A stretch of 64,000 bases of DNA from Apiosordaria backusii (taxonomy: Eukaryota > Ascomycota > Sordariomycetes > Sordariales > Lasiosphaeriaceae), in contig JAUKTV010000001.1 in NCBI GenBank assembly GCA_030549205.1, positions 1,364,001-1,428,000 on the forward strand. The letters run 5' to 3'. Both the position numbers and the translations under genes were made by a program. Shown here one piece after another: positions 21,138-33,438 of this stretch. The notes beneath the pieces were generated by a model. That model made no database searches and was not told the DNA's origin. It worked only from the letters and a program-made list of their open reading frames with translations. Every line of letters starts with the position of its first letter. Position 1 is the stretch's first letter.

Positions 21138-24000
21138 ATGCCTACACAAGTCCGTATCTTTACCTCACCAAGAGCTCTTGGTGAGACTCTCAGTCTTCCG
21201 CTCCAGCCTGCTCAGTCACAGCCTCAGTCACCGTCACCCGAGGCTCCTCGCACCATCCCAGAGCTCCCAGTTATACCAAAGTCCACTAGACACACCGTCC
21301 TCAAGGCCCGCAACTACAACATGGGCCCTTTCCTTGAGGAGAGAACCAAAGGAGGAGTTACCTATGCTCACCAGGATGACCTACCTAAGCTGCCCATCCC
21401 TGATCTTGAGCAGACTTGCCAGAGATACCTCGCTTCTCTCAAGCCACTCCAAGGCCCAAGGGAACACGCAGAGACCAAGCATGCCGTCCAGGAGTTTCTA
21501 CACAACGAAGGACCAGAGCTGAATGAGAAGCTGAAGGTATATGCGGAAGGGAAAACCAGTTATATTGAGCAGTTCTGTAAGTTGGTCGCCCCCCTGGCTG
21601 TGAAGAGGACACCTTGAGCTAATAGTCAAGGGTATGATTCATATTTGAATTTCGATAACCCCGTTGTTCTGAACCTGAATCCATTCTTCTTGCTTGAGGA
21701 TGACCCAACACCAGCCCGTAACAACCAAGTAACGCGTGCTGCGTCATTGGTTGTATCGGCGTTGGAGTTTGTGCGGGCTGTTCGGAAGGAGGAGCTTCCA
21801 CCAGACACAGTCAAGGGCACCCCGCTGTGCATGCACCAGTACTCGCGGCTCTTCGGAACTGCCAGAGTGCCTACCGAGGCGGGATGTCAGATTGAGCAGG
21901 ACCCCGAGTCCAAGCATCTCATTGTTATGTGCCATGGCCAGTTCTACTGGTTCGATGTCTTGGATGACAATTCCGACGTGATCATGACGGAGAAGGATAT
22001 TGCCATCAATCTTCAAACCATCGTGGATGATGCGGCACAAATCCCCATCCAGGAGGCCGCGAAGGGCGCCCTCGGTGTTCTTAGCACGGAGAACCGCAAG
22101 GTGTGGTCCGGTCTTAGAGACGTCCTGACCAGAGAGCCGGGCTCCAACAATGCCGACTGCCTCAGCATCATTGATACAGCTCTTTTTGTGGTCTGCCTCG
22201 ACTACACAGAGCCTGCCGATGCTGCTGCTCTCTGCCAGAACATGCTCTGCGGCACCAGTGAGATCGAGAAGGGTGTGCAGATTGGCACCTGCACCAACCG
22301 GTGGTACGATAAGCTTCAGATCATCGTCTGCAAGAACGGAAGCGCAGGCATCAACTTTGAGCACACAGGCGTCGACGGTCACACAGTCCTCCGGTTTGCT
22401 AGTGACATCTACACCGACACCATCCTTCGCTTCGCTCGAACCATCAATGGCAAAGCTCCAGCCCTCTGGTCATCCACCAGCCCCGATCCCTCGAAGCGTG
22501 ACCCCGAGAGCTTCGGCGATGTCAGCACCACTCCTCACAAGCTCGAATGGGACATGATCCCTGAACTCCGTGTCGCCGTCCGTTTTGCCGAGACCAGACT
22601 CGCCGATCTTATTGAGCAGAACGAGTTTGAGTGCTTGGACTTTAGCGCCTATGGTAAGAACTTCATCACCAGCATGGGGTTCTCTCCGGATGCCTTTGTG
22701 CAAATGGCCTTCCAAGCAGCCTACTATGGTCTCTACGGCAGAGTGGAGTGCACCTACGAGCCAGCCATGACCAAGACCTTCCTTCACGGGCGCACTGAAG
22801 CCATCCGCACCGTCTCGGAAGAAGCTGTCAACTTTGTCCAGACCTTCTGGGCCGACAACCCGGCCGAGAACAAGATCGAAGCTCTCAAGAAGGCTTGCCA
22901 ACGCCACACCGCCAACACCCGTGAGTGCGCCAAAGCCCAAGGCTGCGATCGCCACCTGTACGCTTTGTTTTGCCTCTGGCAGCGCATGGTCGATGACGAC
23001 TATGTCTCCCACAGCGGCAGCACCAACGGGTATTCTTCTCCTGTAGATGGCATGTCCGACATTAGCTCGTCTCATGGTAGAGCCGCTGAATACCTCATCG
23101 ATAACGGCACCGCCCCGAACACCGCTGTCCATGCTCCCGCCGCAGCAACCACCATAGCCGCCACCAACGGTAATGGTGTCAGTAATGGTGACTTCCACGA
23201 CGGTCACAGCAGTGTGATCCGCAACAGGAACAACTCGGCATCTTCCCGGCATTCCTCTCGTTCCCGCTCACCCAACGGTTCATCACACCAGCTCCCCCTC
23301 ATCTTTGCTGATTCGGGCTGGGACAAGATCAACACCACCATCCTGTCCACCTCCAACTGCGGTAACCCCTCCCTTCGGCACTTTGGCTTTGGCCCAGTGT
23401 CAGGTGATGGTTTCGGTATAGGGTACATCATCAAGGACGAGACCATCTCTATCTGCGTCTCCTCCCGCCACAGGCAAACTAAGCGCTTCGTGGATACCCT
23501 TGAATCCTACCTCTTGGAAATCCGTCGGATTCTGCGTCTTACCGCCGCGCAAAGGAATGGGGGCGTATGCGTCCAGGGAAAACAAAGCAGAGCGAGAGAA
23601 GTTGATGAGATGAAGACCAAGCCGAAACTCTCGCACAAGGATAGCGTGACGGCGAAGGCGAAGTTGCGGGGGAGACTCGTCACTGGGGGATCGGACTTGG
23701 GGAAGAGGGGAGGGTTCAGTGTGAATGGGAGTATCAGTCCGACGGAGGATAGTAGCTTGATGGGGATGAGTGAGGATGATGAGTTGGGTGGTTGTAAGTT
23801 TTCCCTCTTGCACAAAAACGGTGATTTAGATGATGGCTGACCAATAAATAGATGGCTTCTTCGACGCGGGGATGCTACTCCAGGCGTTAAAGGCCAGGGG
23901 GGAAAGCTACGAGAATGGGGAGACGAAGGCGAGTGAGAGGGCGACGCAGCAGGCGAGGAGGAGGGAGATTGGGAAGAGGTTGAGGTTGATTGATTACTGA
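21138..24000 (+). CDS. Carnitine O-acetyltransferase, FacC/Yat type (no PTS1)
   Basis: The enzyme transfers acetyl groups between CoA and carnitine so that acetyl units can move between compartments. Three exons (21138-21576, 21631-23793, 23852-24000) encode 916 residues. The start at MPTQVRIFTSP is favoured; an ATG 42 codons upstream is in frame. Choline/carnitine acyltransferase landmarks include SYIEQFWYDSYLNFDNPVVL across the first junction, FFLLEDDPTPARNNQV, the catalytic histidine in FEHTGVDGHTVLRF (near residue 391), FSAYGKNFITSMGFSPDAFV and SLRHFGFGPVSGDGFGIGY. A Ser/Asn/Thr-rich insertion of about 100 residues (near 600-695) interrupts the domain, and a charged extension of about 130 residues follows it. 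The C-terminus reads LRLIDY, so there is no peroxisomal SKL-type signal, unlike AcuJ/Cat2 enzymes. The length resembles yeast Yat2, which suggests the cytosolic, acetate-linked FacC class (inference). Confidence 0.93.
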
Positions 24001-24548
24001 TTTTTTTGGATGGAACTGGTGCGACAGGTTGTGTCAGGGTACCAGGTAGGATGTGGGTGTTTCAACAACTTTCAAGATGGATTTTTTGTTTTGTTTAGCG
24101 TGCAAAGATACCAAGTTTTACACAAATTGGAAATAAGCAATAGAACGGTCGGGGAAAGCAAATTATGTTTTCGGTTTCTGGTTGTGTTGGGTTTAGTTAG
24201 GTACAAGAATGAGGCATCCTTAATGTCACTTCGTTGTTTACAGCACCGACTTTGACGATGAATTAATATTCTCCTACATATCGTGATTGTTCACTTTACT
24301 TTTTTATCTTGTTTATCTTCTTCCTCGGTGCCGGAAATCTATCAAACAAGCTCAGTCACCACTACACAGCTGTTTCAAGTCCAGGCCTCTCAATTCGAGC
24401 TTCATAGAGTACCTACCGTCCGAAAGTACTGAGCGAGCCCTGTTGATGATGCCATGCCAAGAAGCTAAGGTAGGTAATGGTAAAAATAGTAGAAACCAAC
24501 AACCAATCCAGATGTAACAAGTTGAAAGAAAAAAATAAGCCTTCTGTC

Positions 24549-24579
24549 TTTTTTTTTTTTTCTTTTTTTTTTTTTTTTT
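24549..24579. repeat. Interrupted poly(T) tract
   Basis: About 30 T on the plus strand with a single C interruption, in the convergent intergenic region. Confidence 0.9.
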
Positions 24580-24697
24580 CGCCCTGAGATACAGGATTCA
24601 TAGGTACTGTTTGCCAATGATCGCTGTTGTTTTGTCCAAATCTATCTGTACACCCTACCCTAAGATACACTTCCAACCAAGGCTCATAATGCCAATT

Positions 24698-24711
24698 GGG
24701 GGGGGGGGGGG
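24698..24711. repeat. G14 homopolymer
   Basis: Fourteen consecutive G. Long runs of this kind are easily miscounted by sequencing, so the length is uncertain. Confidence 0.9.
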
Positions 24712-25073
24712 TTCGGTCTAACTTTTGGTTTATTTGACAAAAAAAAATGATGAGGGTAACAAATTCATTCTGCCTTTGTTGAGGAACAGAATCAGGGAAA
24801 GAGAGAGAGAGAGGGAAGCCAAGTTTTGAGGAAGCGCCGACGTAGCGAAGAAAATCATTGATAGTATTTTGCAGCGAGGCCAGCAGTCATTGTTAACCTA
24901 TGCGGTTTTGTGGAGAGAGAGATTGAACTACCCGCCCACCCTACATTCATTAACTATGAAGAGAGTCAGTCCGGAGAACCAGATTTATTTACCTGTGTTT
25001 TTGACTTGGCTCAAGAAGTTTGTTGATGGATGATAATAATATTATCAAATCTCAAAACACATAACCATAAACG

Positions 25074-25089
25074 CCCCCCCCCCCCCCCC
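25074..25089. repeat. C16 homopolymer
   Basis: Sixteen consecutive C, 360 bases right of the G14 run. Length may be unreliable. Confidence 0.9.
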
Positions 25090-25274
25090 AAGAAGACAAT
25101 ACAACTCAACACAAGAACGCTCATCAGAGGTATAACGAGCTCCCATCCCAAAGACACAAACAACCAAACCCACCCATCCCCTTTCCCAGATACATACATA
25201 CAACGACAGAAAACGGCGTCAATGTCAAGAAAGAATATGGCAAATAATACGAGAAATAGGTATATATAAGCAAA

Positions 25275-25296
25275 ACCACCACCACCACCACCACCA
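25275..25296. repeat. (ACC)7 microsatellite
   Basis: Seven ACC trinucleotides in non-coding DNA downstream of two convergent genes. Confidence 0.9.
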
Positions 25297-25867
25297 GACC
25301 CTAAAACCAGCGTGTCTCCATTTGTTGAATGCAAAAAAAAAACGAAAACTACTACCCTAACACAACTTCGAACTTTACAACTCTCCAGTCCCATCATCCA
25401 TCCCCCATCCCTTTTCTTGCCCTCTCCCTCTCCAACACGAAACAAACAACTACAATCGTACATACAAACCCCCCAACTAAAAAAAAACTACGAGTAGTAA
25501 ACCCCCCACCCCACTCCAACCCTTTGAACTGAACTGAAGAAGCAAACGAACCACCGCCCTATCCAGTAACGTGGAATGTGATATAACCTCCCTTTCCTTT
25601 CCAAAAGTCTCGAAAGAAGTGATAAATATCCAAGAGAAGATAAATTATCCAAAGACCACCATTACTCCCCCCACCCCAAGTCGATAATAATGAGGTATCA
25701 TGTAGTATGATGCTTTTTGTTACCGAAAAAAAAAACAGATTTTGCCAACATGTCGAATAGATTAAGTATATGGTTTTGTTGTATGCGTGAAATATGACAA
25801 AGACGTTGTTGTGAAAATCTGGAATCGATGTTGTCAAACGATTAAACCGATGGAAGAATGCGTTTGA

Positions 25868-27917
25868 TCACTGCAACCTCTTGCGCTTGCGGTCATCATC
25901 ACCGCGCGGATCCATATCCTCGTCATCCCTCTCCGCCGTGTCCGTGGGATTCAAGATATGGGCCATGCTGCCCCGTCTCGTTGGTGGCGCCGAGTGGTCC
26001 CTCACCGCAAGGTTCTTATTCTCACGGTTGGCCGAGTTCCAAGACCAGTTGTTAAACGTGTCCGCAGCAGGTGGTGGGTTACCGTTCGAGAATGGAGGTG
26101 CTGGGGGCGTGGCTGGGCGAGAATGCGGCTGCGAGGATCCTTGCAGGGAATAATGAGAGAACGTATCCCTAATGTGTTGGCTCTCAGGAGGTGGTGGGAT
26201 CCGGCTCGGCGACGACGGCCACTGGGAGGAAGGAGGCCCAGACGCAAAAGGAGGAGGGGCCGGTTGCCAGCCATGAGCACGGATATCAGCCGAGGTGTGC
26301 CGGCGACCCAAACTGCCGGGATGCAGATCGGGATTTGACAAGTGGTGTGGCCCAGGTGGCGGCGGCGGAGCAGGGGCCCGATTGGAAGACGGCGAGGACT
26401 GCGTAGTGGAATTTCCTCCAATCGAACCATAAGGTCTCCGAGTGCTCACTGATAATCCAGAAGGCACCGCGGGGCGGTGATCATGGTAATAGTTTGGCCC
26501 TCGAGGCTGGGGGACTGCCAGATTGGACCTCCGGGGATCGTCCTGGGGTAATTGGCGAGGCGAGACGGGCGCATTTTCGATGTTGGCAAAGTACGGACGG
26601 GTACTGGCGAACAACGGCTCGTGGGGTTCCTCAAGACTGCGGAATATATCCATTTGCCGCTGCACCTCGCCCTGCAGTGAAGATACTAAAAAAGGAAAAT
26701 ATTAGGCTATACTGGTACCATAAAGCTCCGGGATGCAACCAGCACTTACCGTCCCGGTGTATCGGGTTGTCAGGGCTCGGGGAAAGGGCGAGCACGGCGC
26801 GTGACAGGTCGTAATTAAATTGCAGCAACCGGTTTACCGTGTCCATGATTGCCTGGTTCTTGATCTGCATGAACTGGGCGTTTTCCTCCTGGCGCTGGAG
26901 ACGGGCATTGAGGTCGTAGAGAGTGTGTTCGAGACTGTTCATTCTCGGATCACCACCTTCCTGCATGGGAGGCATTGGCTCGGCGGGAGTTCCAGGTTGC
27001 GATGGCGGTGGCTTCTGGTTGCTGTACTCTCTATGAACCAGCGCATGTCGAGATGCCCGGCGCTTGATTTCTCGCAGACCAACCAAATCTCCACGCTTGA
27101 AGTTGCCATTTCCATGCTTGAACTCCCACATGGTCGAATCGGGAGTCCCATGAGCAAACACGTCACTCACTATATTGCCTTTGTCAACACTCTGCTCACT
27201 AGTTCAAAAATAGAACAGGCCAGATACTTACCCTTATGAAACCCATACATATTGAGCTGCCGCACAAATGAAGAGATATTGGTGTGCTTGAAATATTGCC
27301 TGTATATCCATACATCAGAATTTGGAACTGGGACTTTGCAAAACCGCAAGGGTCCAACACTTACGCTAACACTTTCGAAAACTCATGCGAGGGCTGCATC
27401 ACGAAGCTCTCGGAGCTCTGGGTCCAAGAAATGAGGTGTTGGATCGTCTTGTCTTCCAGCATGCTGCCACATGGTTTAGTATCCATCCATGGCCATAGGA
27501 TTGAATTGGCGAGGCACCATACTTGTAAAGCTTGTGAATGAAGGCCGTCTGAACAATCTTGGGCTGATGGACAGCCGGAGCTGCTGCAACGGGGGCAGGC
27601 ATGATGATATTGTTCTCGGAAGAAGCTTGATGGTTGTGGTGATTGTTGCTGGTGATCAGGGGCTGAATTGGCCGTAGACGCTCGATCGATTCTTTGTTGG
27701 GGTTGACACGGCCGGCATTCACGTCGCTATCGGGGCTCTTGGTGGCAGATTGGGGGGCGGACGAGTTCGTAGGGGTGGTAATGTCCATGGGCTCGCCCGG
27801 GGACGGCGCAGACATCTGGATAGTAGGCGCAATGATTGGTATCGTCCTCGCGCCCATTGAGTCCTCAGACCCTTCGTCTAAATGGTTCCTCGGTGCTCGA
27901 TCAATAGCCGCGGCCAT
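25868..27917 (-). CDS. HSF-type transcription factor, Sfl1/Hsf2-like
   Basis: Five exons (27523-27917, 27365-27463, 27232-27299, 26750-27169, 25868-26685) encode 599 residues; all four introns are 59-65 bases and the phases close. After a disordered N-terminus, the HSF DNA-binding domain spans about residues 119-225. It starts KIVQTAFIHKLYNMLED, continues ESFVMQPSHEFSKVLAQYFK, holds the recognition helix NISSFVRQLNMYGFHK and ends WEFKHGNGNFKRGD. A coiled coil follows near residues 260-310 (SLEHTLYDLNARLQRQEENA), the usual oligomerisation region. Then come about 250 Pro/Ser-rich residues and a basic KRKRLQ end. The factor should act in the nucleus. The wording of the domain (ESFVMQPSHEFSKVL) is closer to Sfl1-like factors than to the stress factor Hsf1, so a role in development or cell-surface genes is more likely than heat shock (inference). 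An extra 5' exon cannot be excluded. Confidence 0.92.
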
Positions 27918-30900
27918 CTGCTCTATATCTCATATAAATAGCCGTCAGTATTTCAGCGCGCAAGCGACATCGGGCCACATCGCGAACTCGGCGCGACAAA
28001 TGGAAAACACTGGGAGAGGACTCCAGAAAAAGGACCCGCCCGAAACGGGGACCGGCGCATGTGCTGATGTGCCGGTGCGGGTCTTGCCGTCGTCCTCGGC
28101 GTCGAAGATGCCGCTCCCAGAATCGAGAGTGTTGGGCGCCCGGTCAATTGGAAAGAGAAGGGTGATTTGTCCTACCTCATAGCTTCCTGATCAATGGCAA
28201 TGGGTTGTCGAGTGGGCAAATCGCGCTCTGGGCGATCTGTCGATAGCTTTGCCGGCGATATGGGGCGGATTCCCTGTTCCTTGCCGCACTGTCGTAGCTC
28301 CTAGCTTGGACCCGCTTTCCGACACCAGCTCTGGGAGAGCACGCGCCGAAAGCCTTGACAGGCCACTTCGCGAAAAAAACAACAAAAAAAAAAAAACCAG
28401 AAGAAGCGGAGAGGTCAACGTCTTCGGCAATGGATCGTCGAGGTGTTGTAGCTCAGTAGCTAGCGGGGACCGGAGCCGTGGCAGGTAGGACAGCTTATAG
28501 CGGCCGTGGGAGGGTGGCAGCCGAGTGAGAAAAAACGGTTGCTGCAACGCCAAATTGTACAGTCGGCCTCCCGTCGAAAAAAAGGAGACGACAGGTTCAC
28601 GTCGGGCGAAGGGTGGGATGGAGGGGGAGGAAAAGACGTCTTTTTTGTCTTGTTCTTGGTGGCGCAAGAACTCGGATTTCAAGCGATGGGACCGTGGTCT
28701 TGGTGAAGTCGGCTGATTGGTAGAGACTCAGGCACTGGAGACGATCCGGGGATTGGGAGGGGGGCCAGCAGTCAAAGTGCTAGTGAGAGCCAAACCTGGG
28801 GTGTTTGGAAGCTGGCGTGATTCTCTCGAGCGATGTGTAGAGAAGAGATGGAAGGAAGATGGAAGATGGATGGGATGGATTGGATGGGTTGTATCCGTGC
28901 CGGACACAGGCACCACTACAGAAAGAACCTACATGCCGTTTTAGTGCTGGTGCTGTGCAGACTATGTTCCCCTTCGCGCACAAGCACTGCTGGGGGTGGG
29001 TGAGGGGTTACAGGGGAGACGCGCTATGGCGGGTGTGGGCGGCTGCCAAGACAGCCTACCTTCCAAAGGGGATGTGATGTGGTCCGGGCGTTGTGTTCTA
29101 TCACTGTGCACCCACCAAGTGGCAGTTTCCAGAAGGCGACTTTTGATGTCGACATTGCTACAGGGAGATAGGGGGAGAGGTAAAGGGGTAGACAACAAAT
29201 GACGGCACAGCACACGGCACTCCATCGGCTGAAGGGAATTACCAGCGGATACGGCCCTGGACAAGTGGCTTACCGACTCTCGGCCGCTCATCAAGACTGG
29301 ACAAATAAATGCCCTTCCATTCCGCGACGCCACATCAAGAAAATGCAGATTAGGGCCAGGCCGCCCTGTTCGCACATGTCGCGCAGGAAAAAGCTGACCC
29401 CAGAGCCAACCACGTTGAGGCACATCCCGAACCGCAACCAAGATGGAAAGGGGGAAAGGAGTGGGAGAGCGGGGGACTGGCTTAGCACAAGCAGTCGGCT
29501 CCCGTTGTATCTCTCCTGACATGAACACATAAATTGTCTTTTACAAGGCTCGATGTCGACAGCGAAGGCTCCCTCTGACGGATCTTCAGCTCAGGTCCCG
29601 TTTTTCGTCTCACTTTTGCCACACCGAGGAGGTGAGACGGCGTGTGGAAGCCAAAGAAGCTCTAGAACCTCTAGAAGGCCGAGTCGAGATGATCATTTTC
29701 GGTAGCGGGGAAGACTTGAAGCATCTGAGAAGCGTTGGCAGTCGGCCGTGCCACGCTGGGGGCCGGAGATAGCACTATTAGGTACAGCACTACTGCAGGG
29801 CGCGCAAACGAGACTCCAACCTGCCAATGCGGGCACCGACGTGAGCGGGTACCGAGCAGCAGCACCCGTGCATCCTAGCGCTGTCGAATGTTGAATGTCG
29901 AATCTCGAGCACGAAGGAGGAACCTTGCGGCGGCGACTGCTGCATCTTTGTGGTCAGGTTTCTCAAATACGGCACCACCTACAGGTTGGAGTATCACCCT
30001 TGCCGGGGTAGAGGTGGTAGGAACGGTCTGTCTGCAGCCGTATCCTATATTGATGGTAGGTCTAGGCTGCTGCCAACTTGGTGAGGAATATCAAGATGAG
30101 AGTGGCTAGGTAACGAGCTGAAAGGTCATCAAAGCAATACAGACCCCAATGAACACTACCCTATCTGACACGATATACGTCGTGTTGCCGCAAGCCTACC
30201 TCCCAGGCTCCCAACAACGGGCATCACGGAGAAGCACAACTGAGAGTCGCTGACTGAGACGCACATGTATGGGGCAAAACCAGTGCCCGAGGTTCAATGG
30301 AAATGGTGATTCCAGTCCATGGAATCAAAAATCCAGGGTGAGCAGAGCGAGATCGATCTGGTGGACCGTCGTAGGTAGGACCCCAGCAGATGCCATGACC
30401 ACTTTGGATCCCTGGATCCCGTCTCTGCTCCGCACCGAACCTTGAATTTCTGAACCACTCACGTTGCATCAAAGTCTCGAGCCTCAACCGTCCTTCATCT
30501 TCCCTCTGCATCCTTCTTATTTTTTCCATCGCGGAATCATGGAGCCAAGTGGACGGGTCATGCTCAGCTCACCCTGCATTTTTCTGGCACTAAATACTTG
30601 CAGCTACAGCCGTTGACCAACACATCACTCTAGCTGCATCGCGCCGCCGCGGATTGCTGACTGAGGCTGGTACATCAACGCAACATGACCGTCTGAGAGC
30701 CCGCACCAGAGAAGACTTCCTAATCGGACCAAGTCCATGTTTCACAGTCCTGTTTCTTGACATGCCGGGAAAACCCCATGCATCGAAATGGGAGGCATTA
30801 TTGCTCGGCCGGTCGGGCACGGACCTGGTGATACACACAATGTGGTGGTAGCACCTTCGTCCAATCTTCTCTGGAACATTTCTTGGCGCTGTATTGCTCA

Positions 30901-32760
30901 CTTTCTTCAGACCTCGCTCCCGCCAGACGGTAGAAATCGCCGATCTTGGCCCATGGCACAGGAGAGCTGTCCAAATTGAGATTTGGTTGCAGCCGAGGGC
31001 TACTCCAGTTCCCGTCTTGCATCGCACTCGTAGACAGCATTTTCGTCTCGCCATACCCCCCATCACGAGTCAACACCCTTAGCAGCATCATCCTTCTATA
31101 CTGTGGCCAACAACCACCAAATCAAACCATCTCCGACAGAACCGCTCTTTGTCATGTTTCGTTGCTGTTCCTGGCTTTGGGCAGCTGATCGTATGAACCA
31201 GGTCTCTTATAACGCTTCGACGCCGATAACCAGGAAACACCCACCTGCCTAAACCAGGACACAACGAGATATTGGCAACAATCCTGGCTTTAGGTCACAC
31301 AACAACACCCGAGCCCTTCCAGTTTTTTTTGTATTGTCGAACAATTGTTTCTTATTTCTTTCATCACCTGGTTGTCTCACCAAGGATTACGCCTCCCCCA
31401 GACTTCTTAGGGGTCGAACCTGGGATTAACCCTTATCGGGCATTTATTTCAGAGAGTGCCGATCCAGACATTCCATGTTTCCTCGGGGCTATCGGATCGC
31501 CTTTGTCATTCACAGCTGGTGATGATGGTCTTATTGCTACCACCACAATTTCAGCATCGTGATCAACGCTGTTCGAAACACCGTCGTCATGCGGCGCACA
31601 TAACTCACCTCACACTCATGATACTCGACAGGCCACCGGTAAGACATTTTGTGTTTTGTTGTTCACCTTGCTGAAGAGCAGGGAGTCTATTTTTGGGAAC
31701 CACCCATTCATGTAAACGTGTGGTATGTGTGGGGTTGAAAGGGCCACCGCACGCTCGCCGCTCCGTTTGACGCCGCAGACCTACCGACGCTGCACCCGCC
31801 CGCATTACGACACACACGACGTCTCTTTTCTTTCGGTTCTCTTCAGCTATACCAGGATTACGGGACTGGATGAACCACTGAACCAGAGTTGCAGTTGCAG
31901 TTCCAGTTCCATGTTGATGTCTCTGCCACGTACCTAGCTGAGACTGTTGTTCCTTCCGACCACAATGAAAAATATGGAATTGGATGGGACCTACGTCATT
32001 CAAAGCATGGAGCAGAGGTAGGTTTCCAGACGAAGGCGAGTTATTGGATGGATTGGACATACGGACGATATTTGTCTTGCAGCTTTCTTGTGTGAGGCGG
32101 CTTTTTTTCTTTGGGTATTTTATCTTCGGTAATTTGAGCCGAGGAGACAAGATGGGGTATGCCTGCTTTGGAAGGGAGGCTCGGGGTGATGATGGGGCGA
32201 GGTGGTTCGGTAACCGGAATCCTTCAAGGGTGAGATGAAGGAGAGGCAAATGGAATCGGTGCAGGCTAGAGTAGGGCAACGTCCACAAGGGAAGACAGCA
32301 ACGTTGCAACGGAGGGTAAAAACCAGACTACTGTTGTGTTTCGAACAGAGCAATCGCCAGGTCTTATGCGGTGGACTGGAGTCACTGCATGAGGCCGAGG
32401 TTTGCTGAACGTTCCATGAGTTCCCAAGTTTTGCTGGCTGGGGGGCGTAAACGATTGGTATAGCTCGCATCTGGGGATTGCGCATTGCAACTTTTGACAT
32501 TTTACCAAGTTGATATCAGCTAGACTGGGGGCACGAGTAGATCACGGAAGCCTTATTGATTCATTCTTCTGCTCAATAGACTCTTTATGCTTTTGTATTC
32601 TCTCTCTGAAGACCGCGTCAGAAGCCAGTCTTCTGACTCCTTGCTACGAATCCCAAGGTCCATAACCACGTCGTCACTTCTATACTTCTTCTTCTTCTTC
32701 GAGGGGAAAACAAACTCGATACTCAATAGAGGCAGAGCATATTACGCTATCCAACTTGGA

Positions 32761-32828
32761 GTACTTGATATTTCAGTGTCGGGTACTTGATATCTCAATG
32801 TCGAGCACTTGATATCCCAGTGTGTCGA
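32761..32828. repeat. Three imperfect 22-24 base tandem copies (ACTTGATAT core)
   Basis: The units begin at 32761, 32783 and 32805. Each has the form G-T/C-ACTTGATAT, then two variable bases, then CARTGTCGR; the third has two extra bases. Copies differ at only a few positions. It is a small minisatellite or a cluster of binding sites in non-coding DNA, about 600 bases beyond the tom1 stop. Confidence 0.85.
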
Positions 32829-33160
32829 GTGTGTCAACCACAAGGTATCATTGGTATCATTCTTGTTTAGCCAGTTGAACCAGCTTATCATCATAAAAGT
32901 CGCAAAAGTCATCATCACCACTAGCAGCAGCACTCAAATATATATAAGGCAACCTCTCTATTCACTACCCCTCCTATCTCCTCTTCCCCATCTCATCTCA
33001 AGACAAAAAAAGCGTCAACGGACCCCTGCACGAGCCGCCTCCACTATTTCAGTCCCAAAACCCCTTCATCTCTGATCTCTGATCAAACAAAAGCCGAAGC
33101 TAAAGAGCAGCAGAAAGATAAATCCCACCGCAATGCTAAAAGAAAAGCTAGAAGAGTAAA

Positions 33161-33190
33161 AGAGAGAGAGAGAAAGAGAGAGAGAGAGAG
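33161..33190. repeat. GA microsatellite
   Basis: About 15 AG dinucleotides with one AAAG interruption, in the 3' flank of tom1. Confidence 0.95.
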
Positions 33191-33438
33191 CCCCTTTAAA
33201 AACAAACAGAAACACCAGTGTACAACACCACCTCCGCCTCAATATAAAAAAGAATACAGGATATCTTTGACGCTGCTGAGAGACATACCAAGGGCAATTT
33301 TTATAGCCCCCCTTTGCCTCCCTTTTCACCATCTCCTTCCAGAAACCCAGTCTCCTTCTTATATAAGTAACATTCACGCTTTTTGTCTTTTTTGTTTTCT
33401 ATTTTTCTTCGTGTTCTTGAGCAAACCGTCACCCCCAT

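Larger units (their letters stand above)
24001..25867. other. Intergenic region between convergent genes, rich in simple repeats
   Basis: This 1.9-kb spacer holds two 3' flanks. It contains long T runs (24549-24579), G14 (24698-24711), a GA run near 24800, C16 (25074-25089) and an ACC repeat (25275-25296). No gene is supported. Confidence 0.6.
27918..33438. promoter_or_regulatory. 5.5-kb spacer upstream of the HSF gene and downstream of tom1
   Basis: No protein-coding gene is supported. The part next to the HSF gene (27918 to about 28950) probably carries its promoter and a long leader. The rest contains many short frames on both strands without coding character. Near its right end are three 22-base imperfect tandem copies (32761-32828), a GA microsatellite (33161-33190) and the tom1 3' flank. 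No tRNA, snRNA or transposon was recognised. Confidence 0.45.

Noticed and set aside
31408..31428. GGTCGAACCTGGGAT, resembling the T-arm of a tRNA gene
   Set aside because: Neither strand can form the flanking 5-bp stem, an A box or an acceptor stem.
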